DNA from: Flavobacterium sp. ZT3R18
GTDB lineage: Bacteria; Bacteroidota; Bacteroidia; Flavobacteriales; Flavobacteriaceae
NCBI RefSeq assembly: GCF_007097385.1
Contig: NZ_VJZS01000029.1
Location: 1 to 39,027, forward strand
Direction: 5' to 3'
DNA: 39,027 bases
The position numbers and the translations under genes are program-made. The notes beneath the pieces were generated by a model, which saw nothing but the letters and a program-made list of their open reading frames with translations, was not told the DNA's origin and did no database searches. Within the stretch, counting starts at the first letter, position 1. Every line of letters starts with the position of its first letter. Shown here one piece after another: positions 30,548 through 39,027 of this stretch.

Positions 30548-31756
30548 ATGAAAAACACTTTTTTTTGCCTTTTTATACTTCTCAATAGTATTTGTGGCTA
30601 TTCCCAAGATAAACAATTGTTGCCAAAAGGTGTAATTGTTGATTTGGTTAAAATTGCCAACACTGCAAATGAATCCTATGCTATTTATTTGCCAAAGCAA
30701 TATGTTAAGAACGTGCCTTCTGCCGTTGTTTTTATTTTTGATCCTGGTGCTAGAGGAAAAATTGGAATAGAACCTTTTGTTTTAGCTGCAGAAACCTACA
30801 ATTATATTTTGGTGTGTTCTAATAATTCAAAAAATGGACCAGCTGATATAAATATAAAAATAGCAAATCGACTGTTTGATAGTGTGTCAAGTGAATACAA
30901 TTTAGATCATTCTCAGCTTTACATTTCTGGTTTTTCTGGAGGTGCGAGATTAGCGGGTTCTATTGCTATATCTTCGGGCGCTTTTCAAGGGGTAATTGCG
31001 TGCGGAGCTTCGTTTAATGGACTGGATAAACTTGCATTACAAGGAAATAATTTTTCGTATGTAGGTATGGTAGGTAGCAAGGATATGAATTATCAAGAAA
31101 TGATTCAAAATGCAGCATGGTTGGACAAAGTAAAGATAAAAAATACTTTGTTTATTAGTCCTCTCGATCATACTTGGCCACTACAAAAAGAAATGCTTCG
31201 TACTTTTGATTGGTTAGAAATACAAGCCTACAAAAAGAATATTAGAAAAAGTAACGACACTATCATTAAAAGGATTTATAATGAGAATTTAAAAATAGCC
31301 GATAGTTTGAAAGGAAATGATGAAATGATTTTGGTTATTACGGAATATGAAAGATGGAAGGTTATTTATGATGATAAAGAGAATGAGGAGGTAAAATCGA
31401 CTATTGCAGCAGTAAAAAAAACCAAAGAATATAAGAGTCAAATTAGAACAAGAGATGAAATAGTGGTTTTAGAAAATGAAGTTACCAATTCAGTTTTAGA
31501 TCAATTGGATAAAGAATTGGAAGCAGCCAAAAGCGAGGATGGCTTTAGATTTTGGAAAACAGAATTAAAAAGGCTAAAAGAGAGAAAGATGAAAAGCGAT
31601 GATATTTTAATTAAAAATATGGTTGATAGATTGCTGTTTATGATCAATACTTTGGTTTATGAAACAGCCAAAAAAAGCAAAACAAATTTTCAAAATGATA
31701 AATTAGAATATTGTAAGGAGCTAGAAAAAACGCTTCATAGTATTGAAATGAATTAA
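30548..31756 (+). CDS. Secreted alpha/beta-hydrolase-like protein with helical C-terminus
   Basis: This 402-residue protein has a signal peptide (cut near GYS-Q, about residue 19). The first half resembles esterase/PHB-depolymerase-like alpha/beta hydrolases: YAIYLPKQY, VFIFDPGARG and the nucleophile elbow GFSGG with S130, with H208 in PLDHTWP as the probable base. The second half (about 230-402) is highly charged and helical with heptad-like stretches and matches no family I recognise. The substrate is unknown. It begins 31 bases after the RhuM-Fic stop, but the two proteins differ in location, so a shared role is doubtful. Confidence 0.72.
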   Translation: MKNTFFCLFILLNSICGYSQDKQLLPKGVIVDLVKIANTANESYAIYLPKQYVKNVPSAVVFIFDPGARGKIGIEPFVLAAETYNYILVCSNNSKNGPADINIKIANRLFDSVSSEYNLDHSQLYISGFSGGARLAGSIAISSGAFQGVIACGASFNGLDKLALQGNNFSYVGMVGSKDMNYQEMIQNAAWLDKVKIKNTLFISPLDHTWPLQKEMLRTFDWLEIQAYKKNIRKSNDTIIKRIYNENLKIADSLKGNDEMILVITEYERWKVIYDDKENEEVKSTIAAVKKTKEYKSQIRTRDEIVVLENEVTNSVLDQLDKELEAAKSEDGFRFWKTELKRLKERKMKSDDILIKNMVDRLLFMINTLVYETAKKSKTNFQNDKLEYCKELEKTLHSIEMN

Positions 31757-31961
31757 AGGGATATGTTGATTTTTAATTGTTTGTTATGTGCTTTAATAAC
31801 AATGGGTTGTGGTTTTTTTTTTGATATGAATATTGCAAAGTATTTACCATTTTTGGCGTTTTTATTAGAAAATTTAATTTAAATGCATGACTTTTTGAAA
31901 GATATTGGTTTTTTGGCTTGGTTTTTGAAATACCTTTATAGAACTTAAAAATAAATATATT

Positions 31962-32477
31962 ATGAAAAAAATAATTACACTTTTGGCAGTTATAGGGATG
32001 TTTGGTCTTCAAGGATGTACTGGACCTGAAGGACCTCCGGGTGTTCCAGGGCCAGAAAGCGAGGTTTTTGAACTTAAAAATGTAAATTTTGTAAATGATC
32101 CTTTAGATAGTCCAGATAAAGGATATTTTATTTATCAAAAATTAGTTCCTAAAATATTAGATTCAGATCAAATTTTAATTTACCGCTTGGCAGGAACAAT
32201 CGATTCAAGTACACCTATATGGCAGTCAATTCCAAGAACACTTTATCTAGCTCAAGGAGAATTGGATTATGATTTTGATTTTAGTAAGGAGGATTTTATT
32301 ATATATGCAAGAGGAACCTATAACTTAGCATTAACCCCTCAATTTTTAAATAATCAAACTTTTAGAATTGTAATTATTCCTGGATATTTCTCTAAAACAA
32401 TCGATAAGAATAATTATCAAGCTGTTGCAAAAGCTTTAAATATTAATGAAAATCAAATTCATAACATTGATTTTTAA
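31962..32477 (+). CDS. Small lipoprotein with short collagen-like motif
   Basis: This 171-residue lipoprotein has a leader ending in the lipobox LQGC (Cys about residue 19). A four-triplet Gly-x-Pro-rich stretch, GPEGPPGVPGPE, follows directly. The rest is a beta-rich domain (FELKNVNFVND, ILIYRLAGTID, TFRIVIIPGYF) without a name I know. Such lipobox-plus-collagen-motif proteins recur in Flavobacteriia. The short motif is too small for a stable triple helix by itself and may act as a stiff spacer away from the membrane. Confidence 0.75.
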   Translation: MKKIITLLAVIGMFGLQGCTGPEGPPGVPGPESEVFELKNVNFVNDPLDSPDKGYFIYQKLVPKILDSDQILIYRLAGTIDSSTPIWQSIPRTLYLAQGELDYDFDFSKEDFIIYARGTYNLALTPQFLNNQTFRIVIIPGYFSKTIDKNNYQAVAKALNINENQIHNIDF

Positions 32478-32489
32478 GCAATGTTTATA

Positions 32490-32530
32490 AGCAAAAAAAA
32501 GGAAATCTCTCGATTTCCTTTTTTTTTGCT
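32490..32530. terminator. Bidirectional terminator between lipoprotein gene and terC
   Basis: GCAAAAAAAAGGAAATC pairs with GATTTCCTTTTTTTTTGC around a short loop, with one bulged T. The genes on both sides converge on it. Confidence 0.8.
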
Positions 32531-32552
32531 TATTTGTTTTTTAGAAAAAACC

Positions 32553-33521
32553 TTAGTCCTTATCCTTCCTCGATGTGTTTTCCTTTTTACTGATTTGCAA
32601 CGAAACAATCACACCAATAATAAGTGCCAAAGCAATAAAAGTTAGTGAAGCCCATTCTGGAATTTCTATATAATCATGCAGTAGCATTTTTAAACCTACA
32701 AAACTTAAAATAGCAATTAGGCTATATTCCAAATGACTGAATTTCTCTAGCATATTGGCCAAAAAGAAATACATGGATCTCAATCCCAAAATCGCAAAAA
32801 TATTAGAACTGAAAACCAAAAAAGGATCGGAGGTAATGGCTAGAATGGCGGGAACGCTATCTATTGCAAAAACAACATCCATTACTTCGATGACAATTAA
32901 AGCTACGAATAAAGGAGTCGCTACATTACCTTTTTTGGTCTTAATAAAAAAATGTTCTTTTTCGGTGTGCGTTGAGATCGGGATTATCTTTCCTAGAATT
33001 TTATAAATCACCGATTTTTTAGGGTTGAATTCTTCTTCATCTTCGGAGGTGAATAACATTTTTATAGCCGTAAATAGTAAAAATGCACCAAAGATGTAAG
33101 ACATCCATGTGAACTTATTAATCAATAAAACGCCAAAATAGATCATTAAACCACGGAAAACTATTGCGCCTAATATACCCCAGAATAAAACACGGTGTTG
33201 GTATATTTTTGGTATTTTGAAAGAAGCAAAAATCAAAGCGATTACAAAAATATTATCGATACTCAATGACAACTCTATTAAATACCCCGTTACAAATTTC
33301 ATTGCAGCCACCGAAGGTTTTAAATGATTTTGATTTAATACGTAATCGGTGGTGTATAACCAATAAACCACCCCGGAGAATAACATGGATAAAGTTACCC
33401 AGATTGCAGTCCACTTACTGGCTTCTTTGGTGCTAATAACATGGGGCGTTTTATTAAAAACGCCTAAATCTAAAGCCAAAATTAGCATTATCAATACGAT
33501 AAATGATATCCAAACGATCAT
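32553..33521 (-). CDS. TerC family integral membrane protein
   Basis: This 322-residue inner-membrane protein is of the TerC/Alx type, linked in other bacteria to manganese export and metal or tellurite tolerance. About nine membrane segments are visible. The two family motifs with acidic residues within the membrane are ELSLSIDNIFVIALIF and EVMDVVFAIDSVPAIL. It also has the Alx-like N-terminal DLGVFNKTPHVISTKEA. The ATG at 33521 (MIVWISFIVL) is chosen over a TTG 23 codons upstream, whose extension is basic and not family-like. A -7 box lies 26 bases ahead. No yybP-ykoY riboswitch was recognised. Confidence 0.9.
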   Translation of the reverse strand: MIVWISFIVLIMLILALDLGVFNKTPHVISTKEASKWTAIWVTLSMLFSGVVYWLYTTDYVLNQNHLKPSVAAMKFVTGYLIELSLSIDNIFVIALIFASFKIPKIYQHRVLFWGILGAIVFRGLMIYFGVLLINKFTWMSYIFGAFLLFTAIKMLFTSEDEEEFNPKKSVIYKILGKIIPISTHTEKEHFFIKTKKGNVATPLFVALIVIEVMDVVFAIDSVPAILAITSDPFLVFSSNIFAILGLRSMYFFLANMLEKFSHLEYSLIAILSFVGLKMLLHDYIEIPEWASLTFIALALIIGVIVSLQISKKENTSRKDKD

Positions 33522-33546
33522 AAGTTTTCTTTTTTTAAAGTTGATA

Positions 33547-33554
33547 CAAATGTA
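33547..33554 (-). promoter_or_regulatory. -7 box of terC
   Basis: CAAATGTA on + reads TACATTTG on -, an exact TAnnTTTG match. It supports the ATG at 33521 rather than a start further upstream. Confidence 0.5.
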
Positions 33555-33645
33555 CTTTTTGATTTTTGAATTTATACTATAACAAGGCAAAGTTGCTAGC
33601 GTTTATTTTAAACGGCTATATTCTAAAATAAACAGCATTAAATTT

Positions 33646-33729
33646 TAACCATACAAGAAATATAAGGCCATTTAAGCTAGAGTCTAAAAAAGCAATAACT
33701 TATATGTTCTTATATTTCTTACATGGTTA
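33646..33729. repeat. Inverted repeat upstream of terC
   Basis: Arms 33646-33666 and 33709-33729 (core AGAAATATAAG) match at 19 of 21 positions, with 42 bases between. It could be a regulatory structure or a spacer repeat. Confidence 0.7.
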
Positions 33730-33835
33730 ACCTTTTCATCCCGAAGCTTAAGGAGTAGTTGTATATTTTATATCTGTTTAAAAGGGATGTAAGTTAAAAA
33801 TGCTGTTATTCGTGGAATTAAGCGTTTTGAACAAA

Positions 33836-33865
33836 AAAAGTGCCTTCAATTAAGAAGGCACTTTT
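33836..33865 (-). terminator. Terminator of glutamine synthetase II gene
   Basis: A perfect 12-bp stem (33836-33847 with 33854-33865) has a six-base loop. On - it is followed by a run of T. It lies 22 bases after the stop codon. Confidence 0.85.
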
Positions 33866-33887
33866 AAAAAATAAAAAATCGGCTTTG

Positions 33888-34916
33888 TTATACTAATTCA
33901 GGAATCAAAGCGGTGTTTACTGTTTTGATGATTCTTGCAGCAATTTTGTATGGGTCACCATTAGATGCTGGTCTTCTGTCTTCCAACCATCCTTTCCATC
34001 CTTTTTGAACGGTAATTAATGGTATTCTGATAGAAGCTCCTCTATCCGATACTCCATAAGAGAAATCGTGTATAGATGCAGTTTCGTGTTTACCTGTTAA
34101 ACGTTGATCGTTATAAGCACCGTAAACAGCAATGTGTTCTTTAGTAACTGGACGGAAAGCTTCACAGATGGTTTCGTAAATTTCTTGAGAACCACATGTT
34201 CTTAATACTTCGTTAGAGAAGTTAGCATGCATTCCAGATCCATTCCAGTCTGTATCTCCCAATGGTTTTGGGTGGTATTCTATATAGTAACCGTATTTTT
34301 CAGTAAGACGGTCTAGTAAATATCTTGCAATCCAAATTTCATCTCCTGCTTTTTTAGCTCCTTGTGCAAATAATTGAAATTCCCATTGTCCACAAGCAAC
34401 TTCTTGGTTAATACCTTCAAAGTTAATACCAGCGGCAATACATAAATCAGCATGCTCTTCAACGAATTTTCTTCCGTGAGTATTTTTACCACCTACTGAA
34501 CAGTAGTACATCCCTTGTGGAGCAGGGTAACCACCAATAGGAAAACCTAAAGGCAATAATGTTTTAGTATCCATAATGAAATACTCTTGTTCGAAACCAA
34601 ACCAGAAATCACCATCATCATCAATAGTCGCTCTTCCATTTGAAGAGTGAGGCGTACCATCAGCATTCATAACTTCGGTCATTACCAAGTAACCGTTGAT
34701 ACGAGTTGGATCTGGATAAATTGCAACAGGTACAAGTAGACAATCAGAAGCACCACCTTCAGCTTGTTTAGTTGATGAACCATCAAAAGACCAGTTTCCT
34801 ATTTCTTCTAATGTTCCTTGAAAGTTTTCGTGCTCTTCAACTTTAGTTTTACTTCTCAGATTTTGAGTTGGTTCGTATCCATCTAACCAAATGTACTCTA
34901 ATTTAATTTTAGCCAT
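33888..34916 (-). CDS. glnA: Glutamine synthetase, type II-like (beta-grasp domain protein)
   Basis: This cytoplasmic enzyme makes glutamine from glutamate, ammonia and ATP. It has 342 residues from the ATG at 34916 (MAKIKLEYIWLDGYEP), much shorter than GSI (about 470) and close to the eukaryote-type GSII that Bacteroidota also carry. Visible motifs include NWSFDGSST, WFGFEQEYFIMD in the active site, NWNGSGMHANFS reduced here to NGSGMHAN for ATP and glutamate, and the late DRGASIRIPL. An in-frame extension of nine codons upstream lacks family features. It is divergent from the GSIII gene, 583 bases away, and has its own -7 box and terminator. Confidence 0.93.
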   Translation of the reverse strand: MAKIKLEYIWLDGYEPTQNLRSKTKVEEHENFQGTLEEIGNWSFDGSSTKQAEGGASDCLLVPVAIYPDPTRINGYLVMTEVMNADGTPHSSNGRATIDDDGDFWFGFEQEYFIMDTKTLLPLGFPIGGYPAPQGMYYCSVGGKNTHGRKFVEEHADLCIAAGINFEGINQEVACGQWEFQLFAQGAKKAGDEIWIARYLLDRLTEKYGYYIEYHPKPLGDTDWNGSGMHANFSNEVLRTCGSQEIYETICEAFRPVTKEHIAVYGAYNDQRLTGKHETASIHDFSYGVSDRGASIRIPLITVQKGWKGWLEDRRPASNGDPYKIAARIIKTVNTALIPELV

Positions 34917-34953
34917 AATTATATAAATTTTATTTCTAGACAATTTTATGGTG

Positions 34954-34961
34954 CAAATATA
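34954..34961 (-). promoter_or_regulatory. -7 box of glnA
   Basis: CAAATATA on + reads TATATTTG on -, an exact TAnnTTTG match 37 bases before the glnA ATG. Confidence 0.5.
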
Positions 34962-35250
34962 AAATATTTTAACTTTGCGGTAAAATAAAGGGGGTGTTTT
35001 TTATTTACGATAACTTAATTTTTAACATAACTGCATTTTACAAGGGGTATAATTAGGAATATGTAATTTTAATAGGGTGTAAAAATTAATTTCACAATTA
35101 CTTCTTTTGATATAATAGTGTATAATTAAGATTTTTATTACTTCAAAATTCAGTTTGACTCTTTATTTTATTTTTCAGGAACTATTTCTGTTAAAAACCA
35201 GATATATACAGACATAGAAATTAATTGTTCACTAGCTCTTCAGCCCTTAG

Positions 35251-35268
35251 TCCCGATAGCTATCGGGA
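35251..35268. repeat. 18-bp perfect palindrome
   Basis: TCCCGATAGCTATCGGGA is its own reverse complement. From memory this palindrome is frequent in spacers of Flavobacterium and relatives. It lies in the divergent glutamine synthetase spacer and could be a protein-binding site or a dispersed repeat. Confidence 0.8.
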
Positions 35269-35427
35269 ATAAAGAGTGATTAGCTCTTGAGTACGCTAAA
35301 AAAGAAGTATTTATCTTTAAAAGCTATTTGGCTTATTTTTTTGCGCAAATCTCGATTGTATTCATACTAAAATATACGATTCCAAGCTAACCGCTAAAGG
35401 CTATTCACTAATCACCGAATAGTTACA

Positions 35428-35455
35428 TTGTTCCCAAGAAAATAATTTATATTTG
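35428..35455 (+). promoter_or_regulatory. Promoter of GSIII gene
   Basis: TTG at 35428-35430 and TATATTTG at 35448-35455 are separated by 17 bases, a good fit to the Bacteroidota -33/-7 promoter. The implied leader is about 38 bases. Confidence 0.6.
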
Positions 35456-35499
35456 TTATTACTTTATAATCTAGAATTAAAACTTTAAAATCTATAAAT

Positions 35500-37689
35500 A
35501 TGTCATCAATTCGATTTCAAGCTTTAAGAGAAGCTACCAATAGAAAGTTAGTCGATTTCAATGAATCCGGAAAAAAATCAGTTCTTTTTGGTTCAAATGT
35601 CTTCAATGACAAAGCCATGAAGCAATATTTGACTTCAGATGCATTTAAAGGAGTACAAGGAGCCGTTCAGCATGGAACGAAGATAGACCGAAAATTAGCG
35701 GATTATATTGCTATGGGAATGAAAGAATGGGCGCTGTCTAAAGGAGTAACCCATTATACTCACTGGTTTCAACCGCTTACTGGTTCTACTGCCGAAAAAC
35801 ATGACGCATTCTTTGAAACTTCTTATGACGGTAGTGATCCCGTAGAAAAATTTGGCGGAGCACAATTGGTACAACAAGAACCAGATGCCTCTAGTTTTCC
35901 AAATGGCGGAATCAGAAATACATTCGAAGCCAGAGGATATACCGCTTGGGATCCAACCTCTCCCGCTTTTATTTTTGGAACCACTTTATGTATTCCAACT
36001 GTTTTCATTTCGTACACCGGAGAAGCTTTAGATTATAAAACCCCTTTATTGAGAGCTTTAACCGTTATGGATGAAGCAGCTACCGAAGTGTGTAAGTATT
36101 TTGATAAAAACGTAAAAAAGGTTACCGCAACTTTAGGATGGGAACAAGAATATTTCTTAGTAGATAGAGCTTTGGCTAATTCTCGCCCTGACCTTATGAT
36201 GACAGGAAGAACTTTGTTGGGACATACCTCTGCCAAAGGACAACAATTAGACGACCATTATTTTGGTGCTATTCCAACTCGTGCCTTAACCTACATGAGA
36301 GATTTAGAACAAGAGTGTATGTTGCTAGGTATTCCTGTAAAAACACGTCATAATGAAGTGGCTCCGAACCAATTTGAGCTGGCTCCAATTTTTGAAGAAA
36401 CCAACCTTGCAGTAGATCACAACTGTTTGCTGATGGATGTGATGCAAAAAGTGGCCGAACGTCATGATTTTAAAGTGTTGTTCCATGAAAAACCGTTCAA
36501 GGGAGTTAATGGATCCGGGAAACACAACAACTGGTCGTTGGCTACAGATACTGGTGTAAACTTGTTGAGCCCAAGTAAAACGCCAATGAGTAATTTACAG
36601 TTTTTGACTTTCTTTATCAATACCATAAAAGCGGTAAATGACAATGAATCATTATTGAGAGCAGCAATCGCTTCTGCCAGTAATGATCATAGATTGGGAG
36701 CAAATGAAGCCCCACCGGCAATTATCTCGGTTTTTATAGGTGAACAATTGACTAAAGTTTTGGCCGAATTAGAAGGTGTGACTACCGGAAAATTATCTCC
36801 GGAAGAGAAAACCGATTTAAAATTAAATGTAGTTGGAAAAATTCCAGATGTTCTTTTGGATAATACCGACAGAAACAGAACGTCCCCATTTGCCTTTACC
36901 GGAAATAAATTTGAGTTTAGAGCAGTGGGTTCTATGGCAAACTGTTCTAATGCAATGACTACTTTGAACGCTATTGTTGCCAAGCAATTGAGAGATTTTA
37001 AAGTTGAAGTGGATGCTTTGATCGAATCTAAGGACATGAAGAAAGACGATGCTATCTTCAATGTGTTGAGAGAATATATCAAACAATCTAAAAAAATTCT
37101 TTTTGAAGGTGATGGATATAGCGAAGAATGGGAAATCGAAGCGGGAAAAAGAGGCTTGAGTAACTTTAAAACTACTCCGGAAGCATTGAAAGCGAGAATT
37201 TCTAAACAATCGTTTGATTTATTTTCTGAATTGGGTATCATGAACCATGTGGAAGTTGAAGCTCGTTACGAAATTGAATTGGAAGAGTACACCAAAAAAA
37301 TCCAAATTGAAGGTAGAGTGCTAGGTGATATTTCTAAAAATCACGTGATTCCTACTGCCATTCGGTATCAAAACACTTTGATTACGAATGTAAGAGGTTT
37401 GAAAGATATTTTTGGACCTGATTTTGAGACCATCGCCAAAGAGCAAATTATCTTGATTAAAGAAATCTCGGGGCATATCGAAGGCATCAATTCTAAAGTA
37501 GAAGAGATGACCAACGAAAGAAAGATAGCCAATAATTTGACTGATGGTCAAGAGATGGCAGAAGCCTATTGCAATAAAGTTAAACCTTATTTTGAAATCA
37601 TTAGAAACCATTGTGACAAACTGGAGCTATTGGTTGACAATGAATTGTGGACTTTAACTAAATACAGAGAATTGCTTTTGACTAAGTAG
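35500..37689 (+). CDS. glnN: Glutamine synthetase type III
   Basis: This large GSIII enzyme has 729 residues, typical of this dodecameric class in Bacteroidota and cyanobacteria, where it is called GlnN. The N-terminal GSIII domain opens with FQALREATNRKL. Active-site segments are LGWEQEYFLVD, RHNEVAPNQFELAP, NGSGKHNNWSLATDTG and SNDHRLGANEAPPA. It makes glutamine from glutamate and ammonia. GSII is encoded divergently, so the cell has two unrelated-length enzymes for one step, probably for different nitrogen conditions. A good promoter precedes it and a hairpin with T-run follows. Confidence 0.95.
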   Translation: MSSIRFQALREATNRKLVDFNESGKKSVLFGSNVFNDKAMKQYLTSDAFKGVQGAVQHGTKIDRKLADYIAMGMKEWALSKGVTHYTHWFQPLTGSTAEKHDAFFETSYDGSDPVEKFGGAQLVQQEPDASSFPNGGIRNTFEARGYTAWDPTSPAFIFGTTLCIPTVFISYTGEALDYKTPLLRALTVMDEAATEVCKYFDKNVKKVTATLGWEQEYFLVDRALANSRPDLMMTGRTLLGHTSAKGQQLDDHYFGAIPTRALTYMRDLEQECMLLGIPVKTRHNEVAPNQFELAPIFEETNLAVDHNCLLMDVMQKVAERHDFKVLFHEKPFKGVNGSGKHNNWSLATDTGVNLLSPSKTPMSNLQFLTFFINTIKAVNDNESLLRAAIASASNDHRLGANEAPPAIISVFIGEQLTKVLAELEGVTTGKLSPEEKTDLKLNVVGKIPDVLLDNTDRNRTSPFAFTGNKFEFRAVGSMANCSNAMTTLNAIVAKQLRDFKVEVDALIESKDMKKDDAIFNVLREYIKQSKKILFEGDGYSEEWEIEAGKRGLSNFKTTPEALKARISKQSFDLFSELGIMNHVEVEARYEIELEEYTKKIQIEGRVLGDISKNHVIPTAIRYQNTLITNVRGLKDIFGPDFETIAKEQIILIKEISGHIEGINSKVEEMTNERKIANNLTDGQEMAEAYCNKVKPYFEIIRNHCDKLELLVDNELWTLTKYRELLLTK

Positions 37690-37705
37690 TTTTAGATCTT
37701 CATAT

Positions 37706-37741
37706 TAAAAAAAAGGCTTTTTTACGAAAGTCTTTTTTTTT
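37706..37741 (+). terminator. Terminator of GSIII gene
   Basis: AAAAAAGGCTTT pairs with AAAGTCTTTTTT (one G-T wobble) and a T-run follows, 17 bases after the stop codon. Confidence 0.65.
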
Positions 37742-37755
37742 GTTTTAAAAACGCA

Positions 37756-37786
37756 AAAAAGCACCCGTTTGTGGCGGATGCTTTTT
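37756..37786 (-). terminator. Terminator of the T9SS cargo gene
   Basis: AAAAAGCACCCG (37756-37767) pairs with CGGATGCTTTTT (37775-37786) with one mismatch. It lies 19 bases after the stop codon of the convergent - gene. Confidence 0.65.
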
Positions 37787-37805
37787 AATTAAAATTAGTT
37801 TAAAA

Positions 37806-39027
37806 TTATCTAGAAGAAATCACTTTTTTAGTACTGCTTCCTCTATTGGTAGTTACTTTTACAATATAAACTTCCTCTTGGCCTGTATTAGGAATTTTTA
37901 GCGAAACTTCTCTGCTCAAATAACCTTGGGCATCATAGTTAGAAGCCACCACAGCACCTCTTATGTTGAACACCTCAATTCTCACATCAGTAACATAATC
38001 AAGATTATAACTGATAGTCAATTGGTCTTTGAAAGGAACCGGATGCGCTGTGAAACTGGTAGTTTCAGTAGTTTTAGCGGTTTCTCTCAGAGCACTAGAA
38101 ACTAATGCTGCATCAGATGAACAAGCTTCTACATTTATGTTTCCAGTACTTCCAGCTGCAACATCGCTACCTATGTAGCTTGCGAAAGTATATGTACTAA
38201 TTTCATCCTCATTTTGGTAATTGGCACCCACGATTGATTTCACATTGTATTTAATGGAAATAACATAAGTGGCTCCAGGAGTAGCTCCCGTTACGGCCAA
38301 TCTTGCACCGGAGCCAGAGCTGTCAGTGATAAAGCTTGGAGTAAATGATGCTGTTCCACAAGTGGCAGTGAACAATTTGATCTGTGAAGTACTACCTTTA
38401 TCATAACCATGCACTTCAAACAGTTCGCTTAAATCACCGTCATTTACCTGTACTACATCAATCGTAAAGCTGGCCGAAGGGGCAACGATATTAGAATAGT
38501 AGAAGAACACACCTGGGGTTGCATTAGTCACTGTACCACCGCTAACAGCTGTACAGACTTTAGGCAATCCTGCAGTTCCTGCGATATAATCCGCACAACT
38601 AGTCTCAGTCGGAAAGATATGAGCACAACTGGCTACCCTAATGGTTTGGTCACATATAGCAGACACATTGCTACAGTCATCTGTAGCTGTCCATGTACGT
38701 GTTTTACTTCCATCCGCATTGGTTTCATCTTCAAAAGTAATAGTTGGAGTTTGATCACAATTGTCAGTGGCTGTTGGAACACCAAAAATAAATTCAGCAT
38801 TACATTCAATTACGCCGTCCACTGGACAGAAGGTGAACACTGGAGGTGTATTGTCCGTTACACTGATGGTTTGTGAAGCAGTTGAACTGTTGCCACAATC
38901 ATCCGTAGCGGTCCAGGTTCGGGTTGTACTGTATTCCTGTGGACAGGCTCCCGGTGTGGTTACATCGGCAAAAGTCGGTGTCACACTTGCATCACACGCA
39001 TCGGTTGCGGTTGGTGTAGTAAACGCA
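37806..39027 (-). CDS. T9SS type A sorting-domain protein, 3' part (cut by window edge)
   Basis: This is the C-terminal part of a large secreted surface protein. The reading frame is open to the right edge of the window, so at least 406 codons are present and the start is missing. The ATG at 38984 is internal. At the N-terminal side are at least two HYR-like beta repeats (TRTWTATDDCGNSS, DNTPPVFTFCP, TRTWTATDDCSNVS). A middle beta domain follows, and the last about 80 residues form the Por-type sorting tail (HPVPFKDQLTISYN, IEVFNIRGA, YIVKVTT). The type IX system exports and anchors or releases such cargo. Ligand or adhesion targets cannot be read from this part. Confidence 0.9.
   Translation of the reverse strand, partial: AFTTPTATDACDASVTPTFADVTTPGACPQEYSTTRTWTATDDCGNSSTASQTISVTDNTPPVFTFCPVDGVIECNAEFIFGVPTATDNCDQTPTITFEDETNADGSKTRTWTATDDCSNVSAICDQTIRVASCAHIFPTETSCADYIAGTAGLPKVCTAVSGGTVTNATPGVFFYYSNIVAPSASFTIDVVQVNDGDLSELFEVHGYDKGSTSQIKLFTATCGTASFTPSFITDSSGSGARLAVTGATPGATYVISIKYNVKSIVGANYQNEDEISTYTFASYIGSDVAAGSTGNINVEACSSDAALVSSALRETAKTTETTSFTAHPVPFKDQLTISYNLDYVTDVRIEVFNIRGAVVASNYDAQGYLSREVSLKIPNTGQEEVYIVKVTTNRGSSTKKVISSR

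Larger units (their letters stand above)
33522..33887. other. Spacer between terC and glnA
   Basis: This gene-free stretch holds the terC -7 box, an inverted repeat (33646-33729) and the glnA terminator. Nothing else was recognised. Confidence 0.6.
34917..35499. other. Divergent regulatory spacer between the two glutamine synthetase genes
   Basis: This 583-base stretch without genes holds a -7 box facing each glutamine synthetase gene, an 18-bp palindrome and ACTAATCAC-type repeat fragments near 35405-35420. No familiar nitrogen-regulator site was recognised. Confidence 0.6.

Noticed and set aside
33522..33887. yybP-ykoY manganese riboswitch upstream of terC
   Set aside because: No conserved riboswitch core was recognised, and the visible inverted repeat lies upstream of the likely promoter.
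36687..37241. Long - strand open frame inside the GSIII gene
   Set aside because: It lies opposite highly conserved GSIII coding sequence and has no start context or domain.

Overview
The window looks like a chromosomal segment of a Flavobacterium or a close relative (Bacteroidota, family Flavobacteriaceae). The DNA is AT-rich. Exact matches to the Bacteroidota -7 promoter box TAnnTTTG precede several genes. The gene content is typical of the group: an ECF sigma / FecR anti-sigma / STN-type TonB-dependent receptor trio, an OmpA protein with thrombospondin type 3 repeats, a type IX secretion (T9SS) sorting-tail protein, and paired glutamine synthetases II and III. No rRNA, tRNA, CRISPR array, intact transposase or integrase was seen.

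Layout. 0.3-7 kb: a Flavo-1-like RNA element, prfA, the OmpA protein, pyrF, a metal/cobalamin-receptor-like protein and an alpha/beta hydrolase, all on +. 7.2-11.3 kb: the TonB receptor, FecR and sigma genes on -. 11.6-15 kb: a DUF4197 protein (-), then a VOC protein, a HEXXH lipoprotein and a DUF6438 lipoprotein (+). 15.2-18.1 kb: an accessory block opened by a MITE-like element (19-bp terminal inverted repeats, 10-bp flanking duplication), followed by small same-strand genes (LOG, a secreted unknown, two GNATs). Their spacers carry CACAACAG and GCCAA..GTTGTG motifs, and one spacer can fold into an attC-like imperfect hairpin. 18.1-24.1 kb: a membrane-anchored AraC regulator, a secreted serine hydrolase, a secreted lumazine-binding/DJ-1 fusion and an outer-membrane barrel protein. 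A repeated DNA segment lies ahead of each of the last three genes. 24.2-28.8 kb: purU (-) and the fused mutase icmF (+). 29.2-32.5 kb: a frameshifted RhuM copy, an intact RhuM-Fic gene, a secreted alpha/beta-hydrolase-like protein and a collagen-motif lipoprotein. 32.5-39 kb: terC (-), glutamine synthetase II (-) and III (+, divergent), and the 3' part of a T9SS cargo gene (-) that runs off the window.

The housekeeping genes act in translation termination, pyrimidine synthesis, folate one-carbon balance, B12-dependent acyl-CoA rearrangement and nitrogen assimilation. The sigma/FecR/receptor trio should form a cell-surface signalling and uptake loop. The accessory blocks (15-18 kb, 18-24 kb and 29-30.5 kb) hold the most unusual structure: a non-autonomous mobile element, cassette-like gene packing, segmental duplication around an AraC regulator, and a tandem RhuM duplication with one dead copy. 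The spacers are also rich in long palindromes and inverted repeats, around pyrF, downstream of icmF and between the transport genes.
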